Below, in pieces: positions 38,401-46,100 of a stretch of 64,000 nt of DNA (the first letter of the stretch is position 1; every line of letters begins with the position of its first letter). The notes beneath the pieces were generated by a model, which ran no database searches, was not told the DNA's origin, and worked only from the letters and a program-made list of their open reading frames with translations. A program made the translations under genes and the position numbers. The DNA comes from Bimastos eiseni. Taxonomy: Eukaryota; Annelida; Clitellata; Crassiclitellata; Lumbricidae. The DNA is taken from assembly GCA_959347315.1 (NCBI GenBank), contig OY365810.1, positions 8,837,647 to 8,901,646 of the forward strand, read 5' to 3'.

Positions 38401-38785
38401 GCAGATGATGGGCAGTTCGAGCACAAACAATCTTGTGGCAGCCTTTGGCACGCTGAGGCCCTCTCCGTGTCACAACAAGCTCCTGCAGAAGAGAAGCAAG
38501 AGCGCTCAGGATCTGCCTCGGCTGTTGAATCCTACGACAAAACTGATTCGAAATGCTGCTGTTCGATTTCCAGGCAAGAGAGAGAAACGTCGAAGTTCGG
38601 CCGAACGCATAAACGGAAAGGACAAGCGGCACTCGAAAGACAAAGGCAGTGTATATCGAGTGGACAAAGCGATTGAAAGGGCAGGCTCTATGCTGATGAA
38701 TTTTTGTAGAATTACACCTAATAAGGTGGAAAACGGCTCAAAACATCCCGTCTCAAATGTCACTGAATGTGTAACGCGAATTTAA
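11395..38785 (+). CDS. NWD-family NACHT and WD-repeat protein, eight exons, 5' incomplete
   Basis: Eight exons (11395-11480, 24419-24535, 26088-26291, 29015-29156, 31253-31809, 32577-32646, 33629-33768, 34412-38785) join with matching phases into 1896 residues plus stop; residue 1 is the Asp of exon 11395. Residues 1-140 resemble the DUF4062-like N-terminal part of NWD proteins (motifs DMVSERNALM, VMDLRWGI, VVLLGQKYGYR). The NACHT P-loop GESGSGKT lies at the end of exon 5 and the Walker B segment LVLLFDAVDQL at the start of the last exon. A helical region follows, then WD-type repeats, then a basic Ser-rich tail. By family knowledge this is a STAND-class signalling ATPase, probably cytoplasmic; the ligand is unknown. 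The NACHT part recalls vertebrate NWD1 (LSLDDEVL, ELPYHL) while the C-terminus (NNLWRRADVPLTVIDTS) recalls NWD2, so I call it NWD1/2-like without choosing. The exon that should supply the preceding 'STFT'-like residues was not found. Human NWD2 has about 1740 residues. Confidence 0.9.
11505..11930 (+). repeat. Minisatellite, 14-bp unit (ttgatcttcatctg)
   Basis: TTGATCTTCATCTG in tandem with variants including 'ataatttatt' inserts. It starts 25 bp after the donor of the exon at 11395-11480. Confidence 0.92.
13955..14045 (-). repeat. Dispersed 75-bp repeat core, inverted
   Basis: Reverse complement reads 'cgacaccatatgataataaa', 'cgccctcctcctttatcc' and 'cttgggactgg', matching the copy at 6690. 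Confidence 0.65.
14495..14580 (-). repeat. Dispersed 75-bp repeat core, inverted
   Basis: Reverse complement reads 'cgacactgtgtgataacata', 'tgcccttctcctttatcc' and 'cttgggactggcactgctg'. Confidence 0.65.
16020..18690 (+). repeat. Tandem duplication of about 170 bp split by the LINE
   Basis: Unit 1 is 16046-16116 plus 18435-18540; unit 2 is about 18541-18690. Both contain 'tttgtgaacagagtc', 'ccaactgt.aggtta', 'cagttattgatagatttctg' and 'aatcacaatagatt'. The retrotransposon interrupts unit 1 only. Confidence 0.75.
16117..18434 (-). mobile_element. Truncated, decayed non-LTR retrotransposon (CR1/jockey-like RT)
   Basis: The - strand carries reverse transcriptase pieces in order but in broken frames. 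18197-17703 has KGCDDIDP and LANVINCSLRQGDVP (early RT). 17671-17228 has MAKAFDTVDQAMLLKKLEHY, GVPQES, LGPLLFLIYINDL and the catalytic box FADD. 17080-16571 has LQKKAIRFIGGLPRNSHTAP and the C-terminal GPLVWNALP. The 3' tail is a (TTCTA)n repeat (16117-16133 on the + strand). AGGTTA flanks it at 16111-16116 and 18435-18440, a plausible target duplication. The 5' part with the endonuclease is absent. Clade assignment is by general motif look only. Confidence 0.85.
19499..19605 (+). repeat. (TA)n array with regular TTG interruptions
   Basis: TA runs of 8-18 bp are separated by 'ttgta' five times; it can form hairpins. Confidence 0.93.
20190..20610 (+). repeat. Degenerate tandem repeat of about 68-91 bp
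   Basis: 'tgcacttatgaatatttat' recurs at 20286, 20354, 20445 and 20521, each followed by 'tcttccaattattgctaatg' and 'ttctggtccatcc' variants. One frame stays open for 151 codons across it. Confidence 0.75.
20640..24418. other. NWD intron, right part
   Basis: AT-rich, with the 34-bp duplication at 22499 and a small GC-rich patch with 'gccgaggcgaat' repeats at 23555-23620. A (GATT)n tract (24368-24400) precedes the acceptor at 24419. No exon was found. Confidence 0.5.
22499..22567 (+). repeat. 34-bp exact tandem duplication
   Basis: 'acattgcatatgtggtattt' plus an (ATA)n stretch is present twice, end to end. Confidence 0.9.
24419..24535 (+). CDS. NWD-like gene, exon with VMDLRWGI motif
   Basis: Acceptor 'cttttcag' precedes the exon; both ends are phase 0. 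It encodes 39 residues from VMDLRWGIREQ to KISLGPNFV. The donor is 'gtcagc', weaker than consensus, but joining here restores the family string GPNFV-VLLGQKYGYR. Read-through would hit a stop at about 24580. Confidence 0.85.
25495..25885. repeat. GTCTCG-rich element with similar ends
   Basis: 'gtgtctcggtctcgg' at 25539 and 'gtgtctcggtctcag' at 25826 bracket an AT-richer core. Both ends are packed with 'gtctcg'/'gtcttg'. It may be a hAT-like relic; no target duplication was confirmed. Confidence 0.4.
26088..26291 (+). CDS. NWD-like gene, exon with LLGQKYGYR motif
   Basis: Acceptor 'tttgttcag', donor 'gtataa', phase 0 on both sides, 68 residues from VLLGQKYGYRPFPPRIN to SSLLPQYSDQ. The motif and the following acidic and aromatic spacing match the region before the NACHT domain in NWD proteins. 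Confidence 0.88.
26395..26585 (-). mobile_element. tRNA-like SINE, family C, inverted
   Basis: On the - strand: 'cggggctttaaacccaacc', 'cagtcaactcagctatgatt', 'actctgtcagttggaagaca'. It shares order and spacing with 44580-44700. Confidence 0.55.
27015..27105 (+). repeat. (GACA)n microsatellite, degenerate
   Basis: 'gacagacagacagacaag' and related tracts within an NWD intron. Confidence 0.8.
27575..27955 (+). repeat. Minisatellite, 21-bp unit, in NWD intron
   Basis: About 17 units containing 'cttgctattcagagcatg' or 'cttgctattcagaccctg'. A + strand frame is open for 129 codons (LAIQSMI-type) and a - strand frame for 87. The intron position and lack of splice sites argue against coding. Confidence 0.92.
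28000..29014. other. NWD intron
   Basis: No gene was seen; short ORFs on both strands overlap each other and carry no motif. Confidence 0.45.
29015..29156 (+). CDS. NWD-like gene, linker exon
   Basis: Acceptor 'tatacttag', donor 'gtgagc', phase 0 in and phase 1 out (47 codons plus one base). It encodes DQEVQMSALKEWEVISVQLQ and continues to KDKYFTS, a predicted helical linker. The match to relatives is weak, but phase and position fit exactly between the neighbouring exons. Confidence 0.75.
30158..30230. mobile_element. 73-bp piggyBac-like miniature element
   Basis: Terminal inverted repeats CCCTTTAATGACCAGC and GCTGGTCGTTAAAGGG are flanked by TCAA on the left and TTAA on the right. This is the same family as 48133-48195. 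Confidence 0.65.
30905..31135 (+). mobile_element. tRNA-derived SINE, family A
   Basis: A box 'tggccgagcggttagagcgg' and B box 'ggattcgaccc' head a body with 'accttgagcaagtccttcgc' and 'ataaagtgctttataaatgc', and a 'ttgtattgtattgta' tail. It lies just upstream of the exon at 31253. Confidence 0.85.
31253..31809 (+). CDS. NWD-like gene, exon carrying the NACHT P-loop
   Basis: Acceptor 'ttctgtttag' gives VTEYEIEKGLLEAEKPDEEV; the donor is 'gtctga' after ATTGCCAAG. The 185 codons contain a pre-NACHT helical region and end with PLILFGESGSGKTSVIAK, whose Walker A is GESGSGKT. Open reading extends upstream of the acceptor into a SINE and is not coding. Confidence 0.9.
31810..32576. other. NWD intron between NACHT exons
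   Basis: AT-rich with no repeats of note; the open frame at 32274-32543 has no recognisable motif. Confidence 0.45.
32577..32646 (+). CDS. NWD-like gene, NACHT exon 2
   Basis: A short 70-bp exon after 'tcgtgacag' with donor 'gtaact', phase 0 in and phase 1 out. It encodes IAERGRKWLAETNRSPVVVL then RFL, the strand after the P-loop helix; the next exon completes the family motif RFLGT. Confidence 0.87.
33113..33350 (-). mobile_element. tRNA-derived SINE, family A, inverted
   Basis: Reverse-complement copy: A box at about 33320-33340 ('ccgattggttagagcgg' on the - strand), the 'gagcaagtcctttgcacac' body, and the tail 'ttgtattcac' at 33113. Confidence 0.8.
33629..33768 (+). CDS. NWD-like gene, NACHT exon 3
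   Basis: Acceptor 'cgttttcag', donor 'gtacat', phase 1 in and phase 0 out. It encodes GTTAHSCSIRLVLGSICWHI and continues to MAYFLDLIK. This is the RFLGT-T...SI.LLL..IC segment between Walker A and Walker B. Confidence 0.87.
33840..34090 (+). mobile_element. tRNA-derived SINE, family B, in NWD intron
   Basis: The B box 'gagttcgatacc' at about 33890 is followed by 'attgcatggctgcc', 'tgataacttgtccat' and an (ATT)n tail near 34073-34087. It shares body and order with 190-395. Confidence 0.6.
34412..38785 (+). CDS. NWD-like gene, 4.4-kb terminal exon: Walker B, winged-helix region and WD propellers
   Basis: Acceptor 'tttgtttcag' precedes 34412 and the TAA stop ends at 38785, so one uninterrupted exon gives 1457 residues. 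It begins IAKPHQPLVLLFDAVDQLSS (Walker B). Next come ILSTLPDKYELL, SRCTLPLY, LAYLTASKMGLSDVEIEDIL and LSLDDEVL, all recognisable NACHT/helical landmarks of NWD proteins. Irregular WD-type repeats start near MSVYILEGHAKVATDLVFSP (about 35860) and run to about 38000. The last ~200 residues are basic and Ser-rich with no repeat pattern. G+C is clearly higher than in the flanking introns. Confidence 0.93.
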   Translation: MAKPHQPLVLLFDAVDQLSSVHRAHHLAWLPKVLPPNVHLILSTLPDKYELLDTLHLYIPNKEKFVEIRPLGSQLSINLLKDWLFRASRELTSEQFKVVEEALSRCTLPLYTSLVFEEVCRWSSYFKGDEIVLEPTVHAIINKLFDRVEKYHGYIFVSHTLAYLTASKMGLSDVEIEDILSLDDEVLNDVFQHWLPPIRRIPPLLIPRLQDELSRYILEREANGTIVFYWYHGQFIEVASERYLSKEADRHYVHATLAHYFMGTWGGGKKKPFKYSQKLIQNSSVRSHEAEADRMVPKQPLDFGPDPNHPGKLNYNLRKLSELPYHLIASRLKLDLKSQVLFNYEWLHAKLTAMSLHEVLSDFQQAVDSGVNDADVQLLASALRVGGTHLNQNPDMLAFDLLGRLLCYYDQRLDSPSSPHVLPSGTPLASATDIGRSTSEHALNRFRRIRHSNLQSLLQQCDVRSLKHSALVPVLQCFDSPNTMSVYILEGHAKVATDLVFSPKTNELISVSYERIAFWDLNTGELSRSIGLEDVYPGRKKLFLSDDGRYLVVDFDLHDAPVHIYDMKTLQLLHSCGARLSTQRRIFLSGCLLCRQKSFIDIEKGSLLKTMDDFVTSKTYVTCALSADNRFILVGDQSETKLFDFATGKQEKSFGGSSPPSVMAVTSDSKRAYIGYADNCQLCVFDIDPTSNSFGVLLTAFDPTEHLPSNILKQFRAFKGNEVTEISISPSDQSTVLLNINRLYLVCLDTVSGSRTHMKTELICGQPGQPPRIYIFSSLFSGNGQFILCGVESTLYIWRPDNGELVHKIPLHTTPPFPIAVWRNLVATASTVNTAVRVWDLDNIQESKTPKIRVYEAPVDCVVCAQETRLVFVKRTYSLGNVKGFKYMDYFSIDVWNVTTGSCRVFLPFAKYGRLMQMEVSINGTQMALLLNAVDDWYIAVINLDVNGCVRVLNHKKCAKFGVSNSWEFLASCASGDCYSDVVLWDIAKEKEILIMENATGPVFSHDSQHLLYIDLGQSSGNTSSTIIVYSLKSYGPVSRISSRVDYLLPLPGHSHRFVTTAYGSEAVVSLWTFSKKATDPELVYACVGSKGFLDVSKDGNTAVDGRLQVFDILGGGLKASFLANDSKPDREFSIVRITYDGLYVMWADDMAVKVGQVATGIIVANASAHERLTCLHTMDFGYIIVAGGADGHLVTMKLAVPGGETHSHTTYRAQGTEDRRNYLLDTVPCSESAIGKIDEHFQIKPRLLQDGALPLANEEIQNNLWRRADVPLTVIDTSRPDYSDADEPFSFASKRRSSTPGNFNHITNMVQSSAIFALLSAEDSDLSLPQMMGSSSTNNLVAAFGTLRPSPCHNKLLQKRSKSAQDLPRLLNPTTKLIRNAAVRFPGKREKRRSSAERINGKDKRHSKDKGSVYRVDKAIERAGSMLMNFCRITPNKVENGSKHPVSNVTECVTRI

Positions 38786-41069
38786 TTTAATGTGAAACAG
38801 AGTTTAACATGTTAGCGATGAGAGTGTAGGAAACACGACTGGGACACTATCTCGGTTCATTGTCATACTCTTCAGCAATTTTGTGTGTCTGGCAAGAGGT
38901 GGCTTGCTGCAGAATTATCCAGATTTTACTCAATATTTTTAAATAGTTTTTTTAAAGATTGTTCTTTTGGTGACAAAGTTGAATTATAGTTCTTGTTACC
39001 TGTTTGAATTTTGAATTCTCTTTCAGTATATTTTGCTGACCAGGACTTAAGTCTGGATTTAGTAGCTCTTTAATAGGACATACAAATTTGATTCAGTATC
39101 ATGTACTACCAATGCAAAACTAATTTTATATCAATTGTTGTCAGCATTAAAATGATTTGCTATCAGGACAATAGTTGCTACTTACTATACATGTAGAGTA
39201 AATTAATTCCATATATCATAATCCTGAGACTTTTAAATTATTATTTTTATTACACCAATTTTCCAATTTCGTGCAGTGCCCCATCAAGATTGCCTACTCA
39301 GAAGCTCTCCCAATTTCAAGTGTTTATTAAGTCATCTTTTTAGCAATGATGAATATGCTGGTCTCGCTGATGTCGCTTTTGTGTGGTGCTTACAAATTTC
39401 GAGATTTACATAGCATTTAAAAACTAAAACCAGTCAGAGTGGTTGAGCGGAGTGACTAGGGAGTAGAGTATGAAGGGCTACTATCAATTCTTATGGCAAA
39501 CAGTTGTGCACGAAATATGAACTGGATGTAGTGGGCACAGGAAGCCAGTGGATAAACCTTGGGAAACCACAATAATCAATATTTAAGCTTGAAAATGTTT
39601 AGTGAAAAGGACCCAAGATGTTGCTGATTTTTTCAAAGCCTCAAAAGCAAAGTAATGTAATTTAAATCTTAGAAATTCTCAGCGCCCACAAAAGCCATGT
39701 CAGGGAGGTCAGCCCTTTCACTGGCGGGGAGATGAGGGCAGTAGAAATGCAGACAGGTATTGCAGACGTCCTTTACGAACGACCCGTGAAACCTGTTAAC
39801 AAGGATGATGCCAACAAATAAGTGTGTTGTGTGTGGTTGTAGACAGACTTGCCATTTGTATAACTGTTGTGTCCAACGAGACGTTTGATGCAACATTGAT
39901 GTAAAAGTTGGTGAAATGCTAGAAACATCTACCTTGGGCTTAAGGTTTCCTAATTTCAAGTGTTTTTTAAGTCAACATTCTATGCATTGTTTGAGAAAAT
40001 CTTAAAACTGTTGTTAAATATTCAAAGCACCAGACATCTAAATCATTAGTTGCATTCAGACATTTTTCAGCGGAATTTACTTTTGAATCAGATCTGCGTT
40101 GATTTGTAAGCAATTATTTTTGCCAAGGCCATCATATCTGAAGAATTTCAATGACTAGAAATCTGTTTACCGACTGAAATTTGATCAACAATTCTGGTGT
40201 CGATTTAACTGCTGGTGTGTAATCATTAATTATTGGTAGATATGTAAAATATTTTGTTGAATAATTTTAGATGTTGTTCTTGAAGTTGTCAACTGTATGC
40301 AAGAGATTACCTTGTGTAATAAGATTTGTGCTTGAACTTGAGGGATCATTATTTTTTTAAAGTAATAAAATTATGGATATTGTAATTTAGGTGAGCAATG
40401 TTTAACATTCTGAAATCTTAACTAAGTTGGGCATTGAAATCAATTCCAGGCCATAAATTTGTTTGAGATTTCCCACACATCTGTGCCCCTCAGCCATAAG
40501 GAGTACAACTACACACACAGGCTGGCGTTTAGCTATCATATGCTAGTGCTATGCAAAGAAAGTCACCTATACTTCATGATACCCATGGTCACTTCTCAGA
40601 CATGCCCAAGGAACTGTTCTTCTTTTCAATTACGAAACTCTCGTCAAGCTTTAGATGCACTTAAGTAACGGCTTACGCTAAACTTAATAACTCTCTAACC
40701 AGTCTAAACATTTGTGCTTGTACATACATTATGCTTATGTTTTGTTCTTGCCCCCACCCCATCCAGGACACATTAATTTTCTGAGAGAACAATCTCAATT
40801 GAGTCTTATTAGGCCACACTATAAATCTAAATACTCATAAACATCTAAGGTGCTATAAAATGGTGCCACTGCAAAAGTGGATGACGGATTAACATGATAC
40901 TAAAACACTTTACTCGTACAATTGAGATGCATGTATGTAAGGCCAATTGAATTGTAGTCATATTCCCAGGAAATTAGAAGTTACTTGTAATGTTTATTGT
41001 GAAACTGTAATTATCCTCTGCCATAGAAAGGCCCAGAGACCTAACATGCAATTTATGTAGTCGGCCTAA
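38786..41069. other. Intergenic, 3' flank of the NWD-like gene
   Basis: It presumably includes the 3'UTR. A 24-bp string with 'aatttcaagtgttt' and 'ttaagtca' occurs at 39312 and 39952. 'atggcttttgtgggc' (inverted, about 39680) is shared with the intron at 32877. No gene was seen. Confidence 0.45.
39146..39151 (+). promoter_or_regulatory. Possible polyadenylation signal of the NWD-like gene
   Basis: ATTAAA lies about 360 bp after the stop at 38785. A canonical AATAAA is further on at 40364-40369. Which one is used cannot be told from sequence. Confidence 0.3.
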
Positions 41070-41270
41070 TCGGTTAGTAAACAGGGCCAATTGGTTAAGA
41101 GTGCTCGGCTTGTAATAAGGTCTGGTCTGTGTAAGGCTGTTTGTGTAAAGACCTTGAGCAAATCCTTGACACAAAGTACTCTGCTTAAAATGACATCTAA
41201 TAGCGCCTCTGGATAGCTAGTTCCAAGAAAGGCGCTATATAAATTCTCAGATACGTATCTAAGTATGCTG
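41070..41270 (+). mobile_element. tRNA-derived SINE, family A, diverged
   Basis: 'attggttaagagtgctcggc', 'gtgtaaagaccttgagcaaa' and 'aggcgctatataaattctca' appear in family A order. The B box is degraded. Confidence 0.65.
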
Positions 41271-41711
41271 CGGAACATGGAAAGTAGCACAACAATTAGT
41301 TGTTAAACTCGTATTTTGATTCCCCGGTGAGTTAAGACTTGTGCTGTTTTAAATTAACACCATATCATTCCTGCCAATAATTAGCAACTGAAATATAATA
41401 TATTCCAGTTGAAAGAATTCCTGTTACTAGTGTTAACTTATTTATGAAGCTACACCTCGTATATAGTCTTCCAACGAATTTCTGTGAATGCAAAAAAATG
41501 TTACTTCTGAATTTCCCATTTTAAAACTGCTGCCGTTATGTTATAAAGTATGCAACTCGTATGTGATTATGTTACATGAATTTTAGTACAGCATTATTAA
41601 ATGCACAGTCAAATTCATTTAAATGAAACAATGTCATATAATACTGTTGTTGAGTTCACTGAACTGCTGCAAAATACACTGATTCGCAGAAATGATGAAC
41701 TCGTGATTCTG

Positions 41712-42129
41712 TTAATTATGTATGATGCATGATATAGACAGCCAGTGAATCTAGTTACAAGGACACTTCACGGAATGTTGTATATAACATTGGACTAATG
41801 ATTCATATTGTTCTGTATTATAAAGGTCAATTTTAATTCGATTAATTAGTCATAAGCATGTGCATTTCTTCAGTTTAGATCACTCGTAGATGCACATCAT
41901 TGTTTCGCAGCCAAGTCAAAAATCATTGTTGATGTCGCTTAGTAAGGGTTAAACACATAAAGGTCACATTTCATCAACAACTAATCTACAGTTTGTGCTG
42001 GAAATTAAAGAGTACTAAGAGCTATTTACTCTTGAAACATTTGTATTGCTATTCACATGTGGACAGTAAAACTATTCTCCTTGTAACTAGATTCACTGGC
42101 TGTCTATATCATGCATCATACATAATTAA
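41712..42129. mobile_element. 418-bp foldback element with perfect 52-bp arms
   Basis: The arms 41712-41763 and 42078-42129 are perfect reverse complements over 52 bp, beginning TTAATTATGTATGATGC. The interior has no ORF. Outer TTAA may be a target site. Confidence 0.8.
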
Positions 42130-42763
42130 GATATATAAACTGCTCCTAATTTAGAATGAGTCAGTTTAATTGACTACAACAATTTATAACATTGTTTAAT
42201 TCCAACAATAAGGTTTGCTCATCTTAATTTAGGCATTAACAAGAAATTTATGCTACTTTTGAATAAACTAAGAATTATGATTTTGTCACAATGTAATTCC
42301 TGAATGAACAGCCCATGAAGCTGTTATTTGACCACCAAGATTCTCTGGAAATTAATGAAAATTTCATTATGCTTCATTGTTATTACTGCAATTAACTATT
42401 CGTCATTGTTCATAGGCAAATAGTTCCTCGTAAAAAGGGTCCTAGATTCATTTTAAATGCAAAATTTACTTTGAGCAACCGAACATCTCGAAACATCTTC
42501 ATCATTAGCAGTCCACAGTAATTGTTATCACGAGTCATTGCATCAAATAAATACTGTTAAGCAAGAACAAAAGATAACACTAACACAGTTTATGTGACCT
42601 TTGCCAAAAAAGGACCACTTATCATAAAAATTCCATTAGCTTATATCTTAAGGATACGAGGTTTAGAAGTTGTGAAAATGCAAATATAAAGTAAACTGGC
42701 CTCTCCTTGATGGGTTAATTCCTGAATTTGACATTAACACATCACTAGGCATAAAACAATGTA
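42130..42763. other. Intergenic between convergent NWD-like and ORC4 genes
   Basis: AT-rich; no feature was recognised. Confidence 0.45.
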
Positions 42764-42769
42764 TTTATT
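42764..42769 (-). promoter_or_regulatory. ORC4: Polyadenylation signal of ORC4
   Basis: AATAAA on the - strand, about 225 bp past the ORC4 stop; it is the first canonical hexamer downstream. Confidence 0.5.
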
Positions 42770-42993
42770 AGACACAAAAATCAATATTCAAGGTCTTATA
42801 AAAATGGTCATCTTGCACATGATCTAGTAAGAAGCAGATGGTCCCTTTACCCTGGTCACATACAAACAAGGAATGATATATGGATTCTATCTATACCATC
42901 TCTTACTATAGAGTATTCTTCACAAGGTGGATGGAAAGAAAGTCAGACCACTTGAAATCCCACGGAGTATGTTGAAAAACTGACCATGTGGGA

Positions 42994-43182
42994 TCACGTA
43001 GAGACCACGGAGCAGGAAGCCCACTGCTTGATATCCGTGGGGCAGTTGGGGTACTTCTGCAGAGACTCCAGTATCTCCGATTGATCGACCATCAGATTCA
43101 TCAGCTGATATTCCTTCTGTGTCCTCGTCGTACAACCACTCACGGGACGCAACAACTCCAGAGCTCCAAGATGTTCAAATGC
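42994..43182 (-). CDS. ORC4: ORC4 coding exon 12 and stop
   Basis: Acceptor 'gattttactgtag'. It encodes [20 protein letters not shown], then [11 protein letters not shown], then [14 protein letters not shown] and ASCSVVST, with stop TGA at 42996-42994. Confidence 0.96.
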   Translation of the reverse strand, partial: AFEHLGALELLRPVSGCTTRTQKEYQLMNLMVDQSEILESLQKYPNCPTDIKQWASCSVVST

Positions 43183-46100
43183 CTACAGTAAAATCAATAC
43201 AACAATTCAATCAGTCTCACAATCAATCCAATTGTAACTGACACTTGATTGCTGATCAATCAATCTCAATCTATAATCGACACACTTGATCGTTTACCAA
43301 TCAGTCTCAATCAATCCAATCATAACTGATACATACTTGAATGTTGTATGGGTGTCATATCTGTTAATGCTACTACCTGTGTATTGATTTTACACAATTT
43401 TTCAGTTTTCTGTAACATTGCAAATGAGCAATTATTAGTCTGGAAAATTGAGTTACTATATACCAGGATGTAAGAGAAAAAATGAAAAGTCTAATAACGA
43501 AGTCTATTGCATTGCTGCTGGCCAAGTGCAGTCAATGTCTGTCTAATAAACTACAAGATCGGTGCATCAAACCAAATCATAAGACCCTCATAATAATAAC
43601 AAAGAAAATATTTCAGGTACAGACCTTGAGAACAACTGGTTTCTCAAATATCTGCATTGACGACTTTCGCTGACAGAATTTCTGATATTCTAAAACAGGT
43701 CACAGTTTGTAGTGTAACAGCAACTAACAAACAACACTAAATTTAAAGTCATACGTAAGTGATTTGATATACTAAAACAAGATGACTAGATGCCAGTAGA
43801 AATCATCTGGATACAATACAAAAGAAATACAGAAGTGAAAATAGAAGTCATCTATCAAAACAACAGAGGAATGACCAAGTAGAAAAAAGTCATGTCTTAC
43901 ATCGATAGTTAAGAACATTTTGATGCATCATTACATTTTTTTATATATAACCTGCAATGAACTTTCAAGATAAGAAATTTGTTTTAGACTATTCATTCAT
44001 TCTGAGAATTTATATAGCACCCCTTCAAGAAATCTACTCAGGAGCACACGAGCCTAAATATATTTACCCCAAAGCTATCATTTCCAAATAAATCAATATA
44101 AAAAACTGCAGGTGTATTATAAGTAGACTAGAAATCGCATTTCACAAAGAAACCATAACAATCATTAAAAAGAATAATTTCTTACCATTAAAGACCATTT
44201 CAAAGTTGAATGGTTCACCGTGGTAGATATCATTTATATGCTTTATAGCAATGATAAGACACAGCTCCAAAACGGAAATTCCTAAAATAAAACAATCTTA
44301 TTAAATAAATAATTTAATTATTCAAATACAAACAGTTGAAGGCTAAGTGCATTATTCTTCCAATTAAATCATGAATTTTTCTTCTAAATTTGCATAGTAT
44401 TTAAATGCCATTAAAACACAAACAGAGGATAACAACGTTTAGCTAGAATAAAGACAGTTTCCTTAAACCGGATGCATAAACCTCCTATTTTATAGATATA
44501 ATATTAGCTTTTTAAACATTGGCCAATCACCATTTCCATTGGATTGCATGATGCCTAGTGGTTAGTGTGCCGCACAAAGAGTCGAGACATCAGGGCTTTA
44601 AATCCCCACCACAACATTTTTTAGATTTCTGTTTCACCTGCACCCTCAGCCAACTCAACCATAATGAGTACACCGACCGCACTCTGTCAGTGGGAAGATG
44701 AGATGGTGAGAACTAGCCACCTAACCTTCACACCCATGGCTGACCCAGCACTTACTCTAGAGACAGCTCTTCCCAACTGAGCTAAGGTCATAACTATATG
44801 AAAGAACGAGAGGAAGAATGCTACTGGACTGGATGAAGATGGATGTATACAGTGACTGGAGAAGAAAGCCCAGTGGCACCATTGGAAGCTGGAACCTGTC
44901 CAAGGGCAGGAGCTTGAAGAATTAATCGAAAATTTTATAAATATATTCTTTCAATTGCATTCACTATGAAGGAAAAAATTCTTAAATACTGACATGAACA
45001 ATTTGAAATTAAGAGTAATAAATAATTTCACTGGTTTAGATTAGGAGCATCACTGATGAGTTTCTTCCTGATTTGTAAATGTAACATTACAATTAAAAAT
45101 TACATTCACTCTGAAAGGCATTTGATAGAGAAATAATTGCATTGAACCTCGAAGAAGTGCGGCCTTTGAATCGGTTGCATGGAGAACTTTATAGGATTCA
45201 ACAAAATCACTTGCATCTAAATACGGATGATCAGCATTCACCTGGCAGATGGGCAGCAGCTACAACCAACCAAAACAATCAAACATAACAACCATCCTAA
45301 CATGATTGTCCTTTTAAAATTAAATTGCTGCAGAAAATTTAAATATTAACATATTTGTATTTTATCAATTCAATTTTATCAATATCATAATAATTTTATT
45401 ACAAGTTATAGTATGATATAAAGTAGATTGAAAGTATTACAGTAATCACAGGAGTCGAATTTAACCGTATGACAGCTATGCAAAGCATTCATCTGTGCTG
45501 CTCGTTGTACCCATCCCACATAGCGAATGGAAGACCGGGTTTGGGAGGTTAGAGTGAATCAATTCCGGGTAGACGTTGATCTCTTGGTCTTCATGTCACA
45601 GAGTGAACATTTAGCAGTCCATCACTCTGCTCCCCTATTTTAATATATTTAAAAATATACACATTGTCCAAGTTCAAGATATAATACTTAAAGCAATATC
45701 CAAACTCTCAGGAAGTCTTCATTGACTGAGAAACTTAATTACCAGCATATAGTCTTTTAACAAATCAGTTACATACTGCAATCAAGATATCTAATCCTCC
45801 ATTTTCAACTACAGATCTAAGTGTTCAAATTCTCACACTTAAGTATATTAGTAAAATAACATGGGACATAATGCAATGGTACACTCTTCCAAAAAATATT
45901 CACAATTGCATAAATTAATATGTATATATATTTTTATTTTTAATCGCTGACCATAAACGATTGGAGGGCACGAATATCAGAATCGAGGCTAAACTGGCGT
46001 TGAAGAAACTCAATAATCGCTGGTTCTAAAGACAGACTCTGCAAGAGAATAATAGAAAACACAATGTATTCAGTATCACTATCCATCATTCCTACATGTC

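Noticed and set aside
34364..38763. Numerous 60-174-codon frames antisense or offset to the large NWD exon
   Set aside because: Shadows of a high-GC coding exon; none shows a motif.
39669..39959. 96-codon - strand frame as a gene
   Set aside because: It overlaps a dispersed repeat string shared with 32877 and has no homology I can recognise.
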